NCBI RefSeq assembly: GCF_016908145.1
Contig: NZ_JAFBDI010000015.1
Span: 1 to 53,729, forward strand
DNA length: 53,729 nucleotides
Reading direction: 5' to 3'
DNA from: Marinitoga litoralis
Lineage (GTDB): Bacteria > Thermotogota > Thermotogae > Petrotogales > Petrotogaceae
Below are positions 7,847 to 15,857 of the stretch, in pieces; position 1 is the stretch's first letter, and each line of letters starts with the position of its first letter. A program made the position numbers and the translations under genes. Under the pieces are notes generated by a model, which ran no database searches, had not been told where the DNA came from, and was given only the letters and a program-made list of their open reading frames with translations.

Positions 7847-9556
7847 TCACATTTTATCTACTACATTTATTCCTAATAAGTTTAATCCTCTTCTTAAGAC
7901 TTCTCCAGCTAAATGAGATAATAATAATCTTGATTTTAAAACTGGTTCTTCTTCTTTTAAAACTGGTAAATTATTATAGAATGAATTATATGTTTGAGCT
8001 AATTCGAATAAATAATCTGCAATTAAATTAGGTTTATAATCTTCTGCTGATCTCATTACTACAATAGGTAATTGAGTTAATAATAAACCTAGTTTTCTTT
8101 CTAATGGTTCATTTATTTTTAATTCTGCATTTTCTAATGTATAACCATTTTCATTAGCTTTTCTTTTTAATGATTGAATTCTTGCATATGTATATAATAA
8201 GTATGGAGCAGTGTTACCATCAAAGGCCAACATTTTGTCCCAATCAAATATAATATGACTTATTCTGTTTTGACTTAAATCAGCATATTTAACAGCACCA
8301 ATACCAATTACTTCTGCAATATGATCTTTTTCCTCTTCGGATAAATTTGGATTTTTTTCTTCAATAATTTCTCTTGCTTTTTCAACTGCCTTATTTAATA
8401 ACTCTTCTAATTTAATAACATTACCTTTTCTAGTTGAAAATACACCATCAGCAAATCTCATTAATCCAAACCATATATGTTGGTAGTTGCCTTCCCAACC
8501 TAATTTTCTTGCTATATTAAATAATTGTTTAAAGTGGGTTTGTTGTCTTTCGTCGGTAACATATAATATTCTATTGGGGTTATAAGTTTCTCTTCTAAAT
8601 TTTATACAAGCTAAATCAGATGTTGCATACAAAAATGCGCCATCTTTCTTTTGTATAATAGCAGGTGGTAAGTTTTCTTCTTCATCAAAAAATACAACAA
8701 CAGCTCCTTCGCTATATGTTGCTATTCCTTTTTCTAATAATAATTTAACAATATCTGGCATCATATCATGATAATGAGATTCCCCGTAATAAGTTTCAAA
8801 CTCTATATCCATTCTTTTATAAATCTTATTATATTCTCTAAGGGATAAATCTACAAATTCTTGCCAAAGCTTTCTGTTTTCAGGGTCTCCGTCTTGTAGT
8901 TTTTTTAATTCGTGTCTAGCATCTTCTAATAAATCAGGATTATTTTCAGATTCTTTTTCAAACTTAACATAAATTCTTTCCATTTCTCCAATAGGATCTT
9001 TTTCGTAATTTTCTTTATCTAACCATAATCTATATGCGACTATTAATTTTCCAAACTGTGTTCCCCAATCTCCTAAATGGTTATCACCAATAACTTCATA
9101 ACCTAAATATCTATAAATTCTTTTTATAGCATCGCCAATAACAGTACTTCTTAAGTGTCCAATATGCATTGGTTTAGCTATATTTGGTGAAGAATAATCT
9201 ATTACAACAGTTCCTTTATCATTAATAAAAGAGAAATCTGGCTCTTCTTTTTCTATTAAAGGTAGATAATTTACTAAAAATTCATTCTTTACATATATAT
9301 TTATAAAGCCAGGTCCAGCAATCTCGATTTTTTCAATAATATCATTTTCTGGAATATTATCAATAATTTCTTGTGCTATTGCTCTTGGAGCTTTTCTTAA
9401 AATTTTTGAATTTATCATTGCAAAATTAGTTTGGAAATCACCAAAATTTTCATTTGCAGTCCTTTGGATAATAGGATCTTTTAATTTGGTATTTGGATAA
9501 ATTTTATCAACTGATTGTTTAAATAAATCTTCTAATATTTTTTCAATAAGTTTCAT
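7847..9556 (-). CDS. argS: Arginyl-tRNA synthetase
   Basis: This class I enzyme charges tRNA-Arg with arginine. The 569 residues show the N-terminal Add1 domain, the HIGH motif within KPMHIGHLRSTVIGDAI at about residues 130-145, and the FSTRKGN segment that replaces KMSKS in many ArgRS. The C-terminal helical anticodon-binding domain (DALR type) ends in LNLLGINVVDKM. Start chosen at the ATG behind AAGGAGTGA. It heads an operon with a membrane protein, a radical SAM protein and a secreted protein. It is divergent from dnaK, sharing a 284-bp intergenic region. Confidence 0.97.
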   Translation of the reverse strand: MKLIEKILEDLFKQSVDKIYPNTKLKDPIIQRTANENFGDFQTNFAMINSKILRKAPRAIAQEIIDNIPENDIIEKIEIAGPGFINIYVKNEFLVNYLPLIEKEEPDFSFINDKGTVVIDYSSPNIAKPMHIGHLRSTVIGDAIKRIYRYLGYEVIGDNHLGDWGTQFGKLIVAYRLWLDKENYEKDPIGEMERIYVKFEKESENNPDLLEDARHELKKLQDGDPENRKLWQEFVDLSLREYNKIYKRMDIEFETYYGESHYHDMMPDIVKLLLEKGIATYSEGAVVVFFDEEENLPPAIIQKKDGAFLYATSDLACIKFRRETYNPNRILYVTDERQQTHFKQLFNIARKLGWEGNYQHIWFGLMRFADGVFSTRKGNVIKLEELLNKAVEKAREIIEEKNPNLSEEEKDHIAEVIGIGAVKYADLSQNRISHIIFDWDKMLAFDGNTAPYLLYTYARIQSLKRKANENGYTLENAELKINEPLERKLGLLLTQLPIVVMRSAEDYKPNLIADYLFELAQTYNSFYNNLPVLKEEEPVLKSRLLLSHLAGEVLRRGLNLLGINVVDKM

Positions 9557-9589
9557 TTTTTCACTCCTTTCAAAAATTCTATATAACTT

Positions 9590-9598
9590 ATTATAACA
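9590..9598 (-). promoter_or_regulatory. argS promoter, extended -10
   Basis: On the minus strand TGTTATAAT is an extended -10 with no good -35. It lies about 34 bp before the argS start. Confidence 0.6.
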
Positions 9599-9769
9599 TA
9601 GATATTGTTAAAAAAAGTATAAATTAAAGTATTAAAAATAAATTGAAATAATTTTTGATGTAGCAGTCTATATTTAAGAATGCTATACAATTTAGTAAAT
9701 TATATATTTAGCAAACATAAAAATATTTATTAATAAATAATATAGAATTTTGTTAAAAATACATTTCGA

Positions 9770-9800
9770 TTGAACATTTTTTGAATTTTTGCAGTATAAT
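9770..9800 (+). promoter_or_regulatory. dnaK promoter
   Basis: TTGAAC (9770-9775) and TATAAT (9795-9800) are spaced by 19 bp, about 40 bp before dnaK. No CIRCE inverted repeat is seen in the argS-dnaK gap, so HrcA control is not evident. The rest of the gap (9600-9770) is AT-rich and shows no gene. Confidence 0.62.
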
Positions 9801-9840
9801 ATATACGGAAATCGAAAAGAATAATAAGGAGGTAGATAAT

Positions 9841-11646
9841 ATGGCTGAAAAAGAATACGTTGTTGGTATTGACCTTGGTACAACTAACTCAGCTATTGCT
9901 TGGATGAAACCAGATGGAAACGTTGAAGTTATACCTAATGCTGAAGGAAAAAGAACTACACCTTCAATAGTGCATTTTTCAAAAGATGGAACTGTTATAG
10001 TAGGTGAACCTGCAAAAAGACAAGTTGTATTACACCCAGAAAGAACAATTAGATCAATAAAAAGAAAAATGGGTTCAGATTATAAAGTAAATGTTGACAA
10101 CAAGAGTTTTACGCCACAACAAATTAGTGCATTTGTTTTACAAAAACTTGTTAGGGATGCTGAAGCTTATTTAGGCGGAAAAATAAAGAAAGCTGTTATT
10201 ACAGTTCCTGCATATTTTAATGATGCACAAAGACAAGCAACTAAAGAAGCTGGAGAAATTGCAGGTTTAGAAGTATTAAGAATTATAAACGAACCTACAG
10301 CAGCATCCATAGCATTTGGATTAAACAAAGTGCATGAAGATAAAAAGATAGTAGTATACGATTTAGGTGGAGGTACTTTTGACGTTTCTATTCTAGATGT
10401 AGGAGAAGGAGTTATTGAAGTTGTTTCTACATCAGGTAATAACCACTTAGGTGGAGATGACTTTGATGAAAGAATTATTAATTGGTTAGTAGAAGAATTT
10501 AAGAAAGAACATGGCGCTGATATTTCATCAGATAGACAAGCAATGCAAAGATTAAAAGAAGCTGCAGAAACAGCTAAAATAGAGTTATCTACAAAATTAG
10601 AAACAGAAATTAATTTACCATTTATTACTGTAGTTAATGGACAACCTGTACATTTGCAAAAAACATTAACAAGAAAGAAATTCGAAGAATTAGTAAGAGA
10701 TTTAGTAGAATCAACAAGAAAACCAATTGAAACAGCATTAAAAGATGCAGGATTATCAGCTGATGAAATAGACGATGTATTGTTAGTTGGAGGTTCTACA
10801 AGAATTCCTGCAGTACAAGAATTAGTAAAATCAATATTCCACAAAGAACCAAGTAAGGGTGTTAACCCTGACGAAGCAGTTGCAGTTGGTGCTGCAGTAC
10901 AAGCTGCTATTATGACAGGTAATACTGAACAAGATTTAGTTTTAGTCGATGTTACACCATTATCATTAGGTGTTGAAGTTAAAGGTGGATTAATGGAAGT
11001 TATTATTCCAAAGAACAGTAAAATACCAATAAGAAAAAGTAAGGTATTTACAACAGCAGCTGATTTCCAAACTGAAGTTGAAATAGGAGTTTTCCAAGGT
11101 GAAAGACCTATTGCTAGAGATAATTTCTTCTTAGGAAGCTTTAAATTAACAGGTCTTCCACCAGCACCTAGAGGAGTTCCACAAATAGAAGTTTCATTTG
11201 ATATAGATGCTAATGGTATTGTAAATGTTTCTGCTAAAGATTTAGGTACAGGAAAACAACAATCAATGGTAGTTACAGGAAGAAATAAATTATCTTCTGA
11301 AGATATTGAAAGAATGATTAGAGAAGCTCAAGAATATGAAGAACAAGATAAGAGAAAGAGAGAAGAAATTGAATTAAAGAACCAAGCAGATGATTTAGCA
11401 TATCAAGTAGAAAAATTGATTAATGAAAATAAAGATAAAATTCCAGAAGATCAAAGAACAAGATTAGAATCATTAATAAATGATGTAAGAGATGCAATAA
11501 ACAACAATGATATTGCAAAATTAAAAATTGTTATGGAAGATTTGAAAAATGAATCTATGAAATTAGGTCAATTTATCTATCAACAAGCTCAACAATCAGC
11601 AGATGCAGGAACAAATCCTGAAGATAATCCTAATAATCAACAATAA
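9841..11646 (+). CDS. dnaK: Hsp70 chaperone DnaK
   Basis: DnaK is the ATP-driven chaperone that folds and disaggregates proteins with DnaJ and GrpE. The 601 residues carry the actin-like ATPase domain ([12 protein letters not shown] near the start, then [12 protein letters not shown] and [12 protein letters not shown]). The linker [15 protein letters not shown] leads into the substrate-binding domain and a helical lid. The tail is Asn/Gln-rich ([10 protein letters not shown]) and lacks the EEVD end, as usual in bacteria. I use the ATG at 9841 behind AAGGAGG; an upstream ATG at 9781 in the same frame lies inside the promoter. It stands alone: dnaJ and grpE are not adjacent. Confidence 0.98.
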   Translation: MAEKEYVVGIDLGTTNSAIAWMKPDGNVEVIPNAEGKRTTPSIVHFSKDGTVIVGEPAKRQVVLHPERTIRSIKRKMGSDYKVNVDNKSFTPQQISAFVLQKLVRDAEAYLGGKIKKAVITVPAYFNDAQRQATKEAGEIAGLEVLRIINEPTAASIAFGLNKVHEDKKIVVYDLGGGTFDVSILDVGEGVIEVVSTSGNNHLGGDDFDERIINWLVEEFKKEHGADISSDRQAMQRLKEAAETAKIELSTKLETEINLPFITVVNGQPVHLQKTLTRKKFEELVRDLVESTRKPIETALKDAGLSADEIDDVLLVGGSTRIPAVQELVKSIFHKEPSKGVNPDEAVAVGAAVQAAIMTGNTEQDLVLVDVTPLSLGVEVKGGLMEVIIPKNSKIPIRKSKVFTTAADFQTEVEIGVFQGERPIARDNFFLGSFKLTGLPPAPRGVPQIEVSFDIDANGIVNVSAKDLGTGKQQSMVVTGRNKLSSEDIERMIREAQEYEEQDKRKREEIELKNQADDLAYQVEKLINENKDKIPEDQRTRLESLINDVRDAINNNDIAKLKIVMEDLKNESMKLGQFIYQQAQQSADAGTNPEDNPNNQQ

Positions 11647-11648
11647 AA

Positions 11649-11681
11649 TAAATTGGAGTGCATTCAGCACTCCAATTTTTT
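11649..11681. terminator. Bidirectional terminator between dnaK and aldo/keto reductase gene
   Basis: AATTGGAGTGC and GCACTCCAATT form an 11-bp stem with an ATTCA loop. T-rich tracts lie on the dnaK side (TTTTTT) and, weaker, on the other strand, so it can end both convergent units. Confidence 0.9.
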
Positions 11682-12537
11682 AGTCTCTTTTTAATAATGG
11701 GAATACAGGATTTAAGTCTTTAATTAATTCATGTATTTTATTAATTTCATTTTCAGAAAGAGTTTCATCAAGTTCTTTTTCTATTTCACACATCCATACA
11801 AACCTTTCAAAATCATTTGGACTAATGCAAACTGTAACCCCTTTAGATAAAGTAAATTTCATAGCTAATTCAGCTTCTTCTTTATTATCAACGGGTTTAT
11901 ACCATGTTCTTAAATTACCTCTTTCTTCATTTTCTAACCATTTTCTTTTTGCTAATGTTTTTATAGCAATTATGCCCATGTTTTTTTCTTTAGCTTTATT
12001 TAAAACAACTTCACCAAAATACCCTTTTTCCCAATTTGCAAAATTAACAGGAAACATTATAGTGTCAAAATCAAATCTATCCATCATTGCTAAAGCAGCT
12101 TCTTGAGAATGAGAAGAAAAACCAATATATTTTATTAACCCTTTTTCTTTAGCTTCAATTAAAGCATCAATTCCTCCTTGTGAAAAAAGCATATCTACTT
12201 CTCTAATTTCTGTAATAGCATGAAATTGATATAGATCAAAATAATCAGTTCTTAATCTTTTTAAAGAATTTTCTAAGTCTTTTTTTACATTTTCATAATT
12301 ATATGAATCAGTTTTACAAGATAAAAAAATATTTTTTCTATATTTTTCTAAAACAGGCCCCATTACTTCTTCGGCGTTTCCATAGGATGGAGATACATCA
12401 AAGTAATTTACTCCATAATTTATTGCAGTGTCAACATAATTTTGTGCAGTTTTTTCATCTAATCCATCTAAAATTATACCTCCAAAACCAACAATAGATA
12501 GCTTTTCATTTGTTTTACCTAAAATTCTTTTTCTCAT
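11680..12537 (-). CDS. Aldo/keto reductase family protein
   Basis: This NAD(P)H-dependent TIM-barrel oxidoreductase reduces carbonyl compounds; the substrate is unknown. The catalytic tetrad is complete: D47 and Y52 in FDVSPSYGN, K75 in SCKT, and H106 in QFHA. At 285 residues it is full length. Unlike the ferredoxin-type AKRs it shows no C-terminal CxxCxxC cluster. The start follows AAGGAG, which overlaps the stop codon of the lytic transglycosylase gene, so it is the last gene of that operon, before the dnaK terminator. The link to cell-wall genes looks incidental. Confidence 0.9.
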   Translation of the reverse strand: MRKRILGKTNEKLSIVGFGGIILDGLDEKTAQNYVDTAINYGVNYFDVSPSYGNAEEVMGPVLEKYRKNIFLSCKTDSYNYENVKKDLENSLKRLRTDYFDLYQFHAITEIREVDMLFSQGGIDALIEAKEKGLIKYIGFSSHSQEAALAMMDRFDFDTIMFPVNFANWEKGYFGEVVLNKAKEKNMGIIAIKTLAKRKWLENEERGNLRTWYKPVDNKEEAELAMKFTLSKGVTVCISPNDFERFVWMCEIEKELDETLSENEINKIHELIKDLNPVFPLLKRD

Positions 12538-12548
12538 ATAATCACTCC

Positions 12549-13706
12549 TTAAGGATAAATTTTATTCCACTCTTTTTCGTAATCTAACACCTTTTTTAAA
12601 TAATCGGATGTTTCTTTTCTAGTATTATTTAATAGATAATCATATAATGATGTTAAGTCCATTTTTTCAAGATTTAATCCCCTAACTCTTTTTGATATAG
12701 CTACAGGTCCCATGTTATATCCAGCTATAACCATATATTTTCTTTTTGAATATTCTTTTTCAAACTTAAAATATCTACTGTGTAATAAATATATATATGT
12801 TGTTCCGTATAAAATATTTTTTTCTGGGTTATATAATTCATTTATTAAAGTTCTGGGGTTTGGTTTTTTATTATATAAATATAGATATGCTTCTGTTGCA
12901 GCATATCTTGGGATTAATTGCATTAATCCTAATGCTCCACTTCTGGATTTTGCATTTGGTAAAAAAGATGATTCTTTTTGTATAATTGATAATATAAAAG
13001 GTCTTGGAATACCGTATTTATTTTTTGCATTATCTATAATAGGAATGTATTGTTTAGCTCTTTCTAAAAATGGATTATTAACTATGGGGATTTTTGTAGT
13101 ATATACAACCTTATTATCAACTTCTTTTTCTTTTACGATTTTAGGTTTTTCAATGTCTTTTTTATCTACAAGATTATCTAATATCGGTTTTTTTGTATAT
13201 TCATCTTTTTTTGAAATAGTTTTTTCTGCTTGCTCTTTTATCTTTTTTTCTACCTCTTGTTTAGATTCGTTTTTATCAGTAATAACTTTTATTTCAACGT
13301 ATCCGTTTTTATTTTCTTCATCACCTTTAAAAGTAACTACGCTAAATGATTTTAAATCATCAGAAAAATCATACCACTTATCTGGAGTATATTCAAAAGT
13401 TTCTCCCCAAATTGATTCAAATTTTTTCATAAATTCCATTTCTTGTTTTTTGTATTCTTCATAATATTTATCCCATTCTTTTTGGCTTTCTTCATATAAT
13501 TTTCTCCATTGTTCATCCATATATTGTAAATGCTCATTCCATTCTTTATTCATTTCTTCATAAAATTTATTAAAATCCTCTGAAAATAGATCAAAATTTA
13601 TGTCCATATTAAAATCCATATTTATATCAGGGATTGCAAAAGGATCATCTTCAGAATAGACTATCATACTCATTAACAGTATAAATATTAAGATGATTTT
13701 TTTCAT
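12549..13706 (-). CDS. MltC-like lytic transglycosylase
   Basis: This enzyme cleaves peptidoglycan glycan strands to anhydromuropeptides in the periplasm. The 385 residues begin with a signal peptide (IILIFILLMSMIVYS). An acidic, coiled-coil-prone segment rich in Glu, Lys and Trp (about 30-110) follows, then a region resembling the N-terminal domain of MltC. The SLT domain is last: catalytic Glu E245 in IQKESSF, then SRSGALGLMQL and AGYNMGPVAI. No lipobox is seen, so it may be soluble or helix-anchored. It lies two bases after a membrane-protein gene and just before an aldo/keto reductase. The SLT assignment is firm; the MltC subgroup is probable. Confidence 0.9.
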   Translation of the reverse strand: MKKIILIFILLMSMIVYSEDDPFAIPDINMDFNMDINFDLFSEDFNKFYEEMNKEWNEHLQYMDEQWRKLYEESQKEWDKYYEEYKKQEMEFMKKFESIWGETFEYTPDKWYDFSDDLKSFSVVTFKGDEENKNGYVEIKVITDKNESKQEVEKKIKEQAEKTISKKDEYTKKPILDNLVDKKDIEKPKIVKEKEVDNKVVYTTKIPIVNNPFLERAKQYIPIIDNAKNKYGIPRPFILSIIQKESSFLPNAKSRSGALGLMQLIPRYAATEAYLYLYNKKPNPRTLINELYNPEKNILYGTTYIYLLHSRYFKFEKEYSKRKYMVIAGYNMGPVAISKRVRGLNLEKMDLTSLYDYLLNNTRKETSDYLKKVLDYEKEWNKIYP

Positions 13707-13707
13707 C

Positions 13708-14190
13708 TTACCACTCCCTATCTATATAATTATTAACTCTTATTGATAATTCAATTATTACTATATTATATATATTTATTCCAATAATATAAGCTATAAT
13801 AGCTAAAAAATAAAAAAGTTTATTATTTAATAAATATTGTGGAATTAAAAAACTGAAAAATATTAAAAAGGTAATTAAGGAAATTGCAGATATTAAAATA
13901 TAATATATGTGTTTTTTTGAATAATAAAAAGCTATCAAAGGAATGAAAAAAAGAATAATTAAAGGTAATACCTGTATATGTAATCCAATTAATAAATTTA
14001 AAAAGAAAAATCCCACTGTAAATATAATAGAATAATATAAATTATTCAACAGTGGGATAAATATTGGTAATAATAACGGTATTATATTTGGTGCAATATG
14101 AAAAATTTTTGAAATAGTATATAGTAAAAACGCTATTACTAAAAATAAACTAGTTTTAATAATATTATTTTCCATTAAATGCAAGAGCAA
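13708..14190 (-). CDS. Polytopic membrane protein, unrecognised, TTG or overlapping ATG start
   Basis: A hydrophobic protein of about 160 residues with five or six membrane helices and a short polar tail (NNYIDREW). Two starts are possible. The TTG at 14190 is 5 bp after GGAGGT. The ATG at 14175 overlaps the previous stop (TAATG) but has no close ribosome site. I favour the TTG, with coupled translation as the alternative. It is sandwiched between a Cys-rich small protein and the lytic transglycosylase. The family is unknown; a substrate-binding transporter subunit is possible but unsupported. Confidence 0.7.
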   Translation of the reverse strand: MLLHLMENNIIKTSLFLVIAFLLYTISKIFHIAPNIIPLLLPIFIPLLNNLYYSIIFTVGFFFLNLLIGLHIQVLPLIILFFIPLIAFYYSKKHIYYILISAISLITFLIFFSFLIPQYLLNNKLFYFLAIIAYIIGINIYNIVIIELSIRVNNYIDREW

Positions 14191-14381
14191 AGATCACCTC
14201 CTGCACACTCACAGCATGTGTCAGCAACAGCAATTGTTCCAATGCATTGTAAACATTCAGCGCAATCATCATTTCTTCTATAATATCCAGCCCTAAATTT
14301 ATTTAAATCTTCTTTAATATCTTCATTTTTTGTATATTCTTCAAATATTTTTTTCCAACTATATTCATTGTCTTTTTTCAT
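14175..14381 (-). CDS. Cys-rich 68-residue protein, unrecognised
   Basis: The N-terminal half is charged and helical (SWKKIFEEYTKNEDIKEDL). The C-terminal 29 residues hold eight cysteines at 40, 43, 46, 56, 57, 59, 65 and 67, beginning DDCAECLQC and ending CCECAGGDLCSCI. There is no signal peptide. A GGAGGTGAATT ribosome site and an extended -10 promoter support it as first gene of an operon with a membrane protein and a lytic transglycosylase. The shape could be a metal-binding protein or a modified-peptide precursor (leader plus Cys-rich core). No modifying enzyme is adjacent, so metal binding or membrane attachment is at least as likely. Confidence 0.78.
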   Translation of the reverse strand: MKKDNEYSWKKIFEEYTKNEDIKEDLNKFRAGYYRRNDDCAECLQCIGTIAVADTCCECAGGDLCSCI

Positions 14382-14428
14382 AATTCACCTCCAAAACTAT
14401 TAAGTTAAATATATTTTCTTATATTAAT

Positions 14429-14449
14429 ATTATATCATATTCAATGATA
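14429..14449 (-). promoter_or_regulatory. Promoter and inverted repeat before the Cys-rich gene
   Basis: On the minus strand TGATATAAT is an extended -10 about 50 bp before the start. Overlapping it is an inverted repeat, TATCAT (14433-14438) and ATGATA (14444-14449) with a 5-bp spacer, a possible operator. Confidence 0.5.
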
Positions 14450-14467
14450 ATATTATACTAATAATAT

Positions 14468-14500
14468 AAAAAAATCCCTCGAATTTAAATTCGAGGGATT
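14468..14500 (-). terminator. Terminator of the SLH protein gene
   Basis: A 28-bp perfect palindrome (14473-14500; arms AATCCCTCGAATTT and AAATTCGAGGGATT) is followed on the minus strand by seven Ts. It lies 23 bp after the stop of the toga-type protein gene. Confidence 0.92.
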
Positions 14501-14522
14501 AATATAGTAGTAATAAATAGTA

Positions 14523-15644
14523 TTAATAATTAGATGGATTGATAAAGTAAATAGCGATTCCAGCAACGCCAGCTAATATTCCTAACCATCCTAAAATATT
14601 TGCTTGGTTAGCTGTTTTTTCTATTTTATTAATTCTAGCTGGATCAATAACTGAATCAGATGTAGCATAATTTGCTAATTGTGATTCTAAATCACTTTTT
14701 GTAACAAAACCGGTTAATTGATCATTCTTTACAAAATTTGATAAATCAGATTTTAAAGCGTAATCGCTTAATTGTTTATTTAAGTATCCAAATGTAACAA
14801 ATTCTTGTAAATCATCTTTTGTTGCATAATTATTTAATTTACCTTCTAATGATTTAACTTTATCAGAATTTGCTGACACTAATAATTCTAAATTACTTAA
14901 TTTTTGTGATAATGCTGTTAATTCTGAAACTTTAGCATAAGCAGATAATTCTGTTTTATCAGCTTTTTTGTTTTCTAAAGCAGCAAATTGTGAATCAAAG
15001 TTTAATGAATTAACTTTTGTTTCTAAAGCAGCCACTTTATTAGCTAAAACACCAATTGTTTCTAAAGCAGCTTTATTAGTAGCAACTTCTGTTTTTAATG
15101 TTGATAAATCATTTGAAAGGTCTTTTAATGTAGATACATTATTTTCTAAAGTAGAAATTCTAGTTTCAAGATTTGATAAAGAATCAACTTTTGAGCTTAA
15201 GAAACTAATTACTTCGTATGCTGCTTTTAATTCATTAACTGATGATTCTAATGCGCTTATTCTGTTATCTAATTCTGTTGTATCAATATTAGATAAAGAA
15301 GCTTTTATCATTGCATCTACTTCAGCTTTTGTTAAACCAGAAGATTTTTTTGATAATTCTTGTAATTGTTTATCAATTGAAACAACTTTTTCTGCTAATG
15401 TAGCAAATAACTGTTGTTCAACATATTTTAATGCTCTATCTAATGCTACTGTAAGTTGATATCTGTTTACTTGAGATAAACCTTGGTAAGTTCCATCTGG
15501 AAAACCTTCAATAATTCCTAATGAGGATAATCTTTCAATTGAATCGAATGCCCAATGATTAACAGGAACATCCTTATAAGTTGTAGCTGCAAAAGAAAAT
15601 ACAGATAATGCTAGTACCGTTAAAATGATTAAAAGTTTTTTCAT
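14523..15644 (-). CDS. SLH-domain coiled-coil envelope protein (Omp-alpha-like)
   Basis: This is a rod protein likely to tether the outer envelope (toga) to the cell wall. The 373 residues show a signal peptide (LLIILTVLALSVFSFA) and one SLH domain right after it (about 22-75: YKDVPVNHWAFDSIERL, then IIEGFPDGTYQG). A long coiled-coil stretch follows (about 85-340), with repeats such as NYATKDDLQEF and ALKSDLSNF. Last comes a hydrophobic segment near 352-368 (LGWLGILAGVAGIAIYF). This is the layout of Thermotoga Omp-alpha. I start at the ATG at 15644 behind GGAGGTG rather than 15 bases upstream. It is monocistronic, with its own promoter and terminator. Confidence 0.88.
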   Translation of the reverse strand: MKKLLIILTVLALSVFSFAATTYKDVPVNHWAFDSIERLSSLGIIEGFPDGTYQGLSQVNRYQLTVALDRALKYVEQQLFATLAEKVVSIDKQLQELSKKSSGLTKAEVDAMIKASLSNIDTTELDNRISALESSVNELKAAYEVISFLSSKVDSLSNLETRISTLENNVSTLKDLSNDLSTLKTEVATNKAALETIGVLANKVAALETKVNSLNFDSQFAALENKKADKTELSAYAKVSELTALSQKLSNLELLVSANSDKVKSLEGKLNNYATKDDLQEFVTFGYLNKQLSDYALKSDLSNFVKNDQLTGFVTKSDLESQLANYATSDSVIDPARINKIEKTANQANILGWLGILAGVAGIAIYFINPSNY

Positions 15645-15679
15645 CCTACACACCTCCAAAAAATTTTAATATTATAATT

Positions 15680-15707
15680 ATTATAATCATAAACTATTTT
15701 ACCACAA
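15680..15707 (-). promoter_or_regulatory. SLH protein gene promoter
   Basis: On the minus strand TTGTGG (15707-15702) and TATAAT (15685-15680) are spaced by 16 bp, about 36 bp before the start codon. A second TATAAT overlaps downstream. Confidence 0.55.
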
Positions 15708-15742
15708 AAATCAAAAAAAATGGTAAAATAAAATAGTATTTT

Positions 15743-15771
15743 TAGACACATTTTTATGATATACTTATAAA
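15743..15771 (+). promoter_or_regulatory. aspS operon promoter
   Basis: TAGACA (15743-15748) and TATAAA (15766-15771) are spaced by 17 bp. TGATATACT, an extended -10-like motif, overlaps immediately upstream. It lies about 85 bp before aspS. Confidence 0.55.
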
Positions 15772-15857
15772 GAAAATTGAATCATACTAATAGAATTTTC
15801 TATAATATTATAACATAATCCTTTAAAATATAAAAATGAATTTGGTGGAGGTGTACT

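Noticed and set aside
9557-9840. Possible CIRCE element or small RNA between argS and dnaK
   Set aside because: No TTAGCACTC/GAGTGCTAA pair is present, and only a weak TAGCA/TGCTA pair is seen. The region reads as two divergent promoters in AT-rich DNA.
10167-10844. 225-codon minus-strand frame inside dnaK
   Set aside because: It is an antisense shadow caused by dnaK codon bias, with no ribosome site and no recognisable product.
12712-13464. 250-codon plus-strand frame opposite the lytic transglycosylase
   Set aside because: It is antisense to a clear SLT-domain gene and has a Ser/Phe-rich composition typical of shadows.
14175-14381. Bacteriocin or RiPP cluster built on the Cys-rich protein
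   Set aside because: No modifying enzyme, peptidase-transporter or immunity gene is adjacent. The radical SAM gene at 6214 belongs to another operon about 7 kb away. Kept only as a possibility in the finding.
14968-15459. 163-codon plus-strand frame inside the SLH protein gene
   Set aside because: It is a shadow of the coiled-coil repeat codons.
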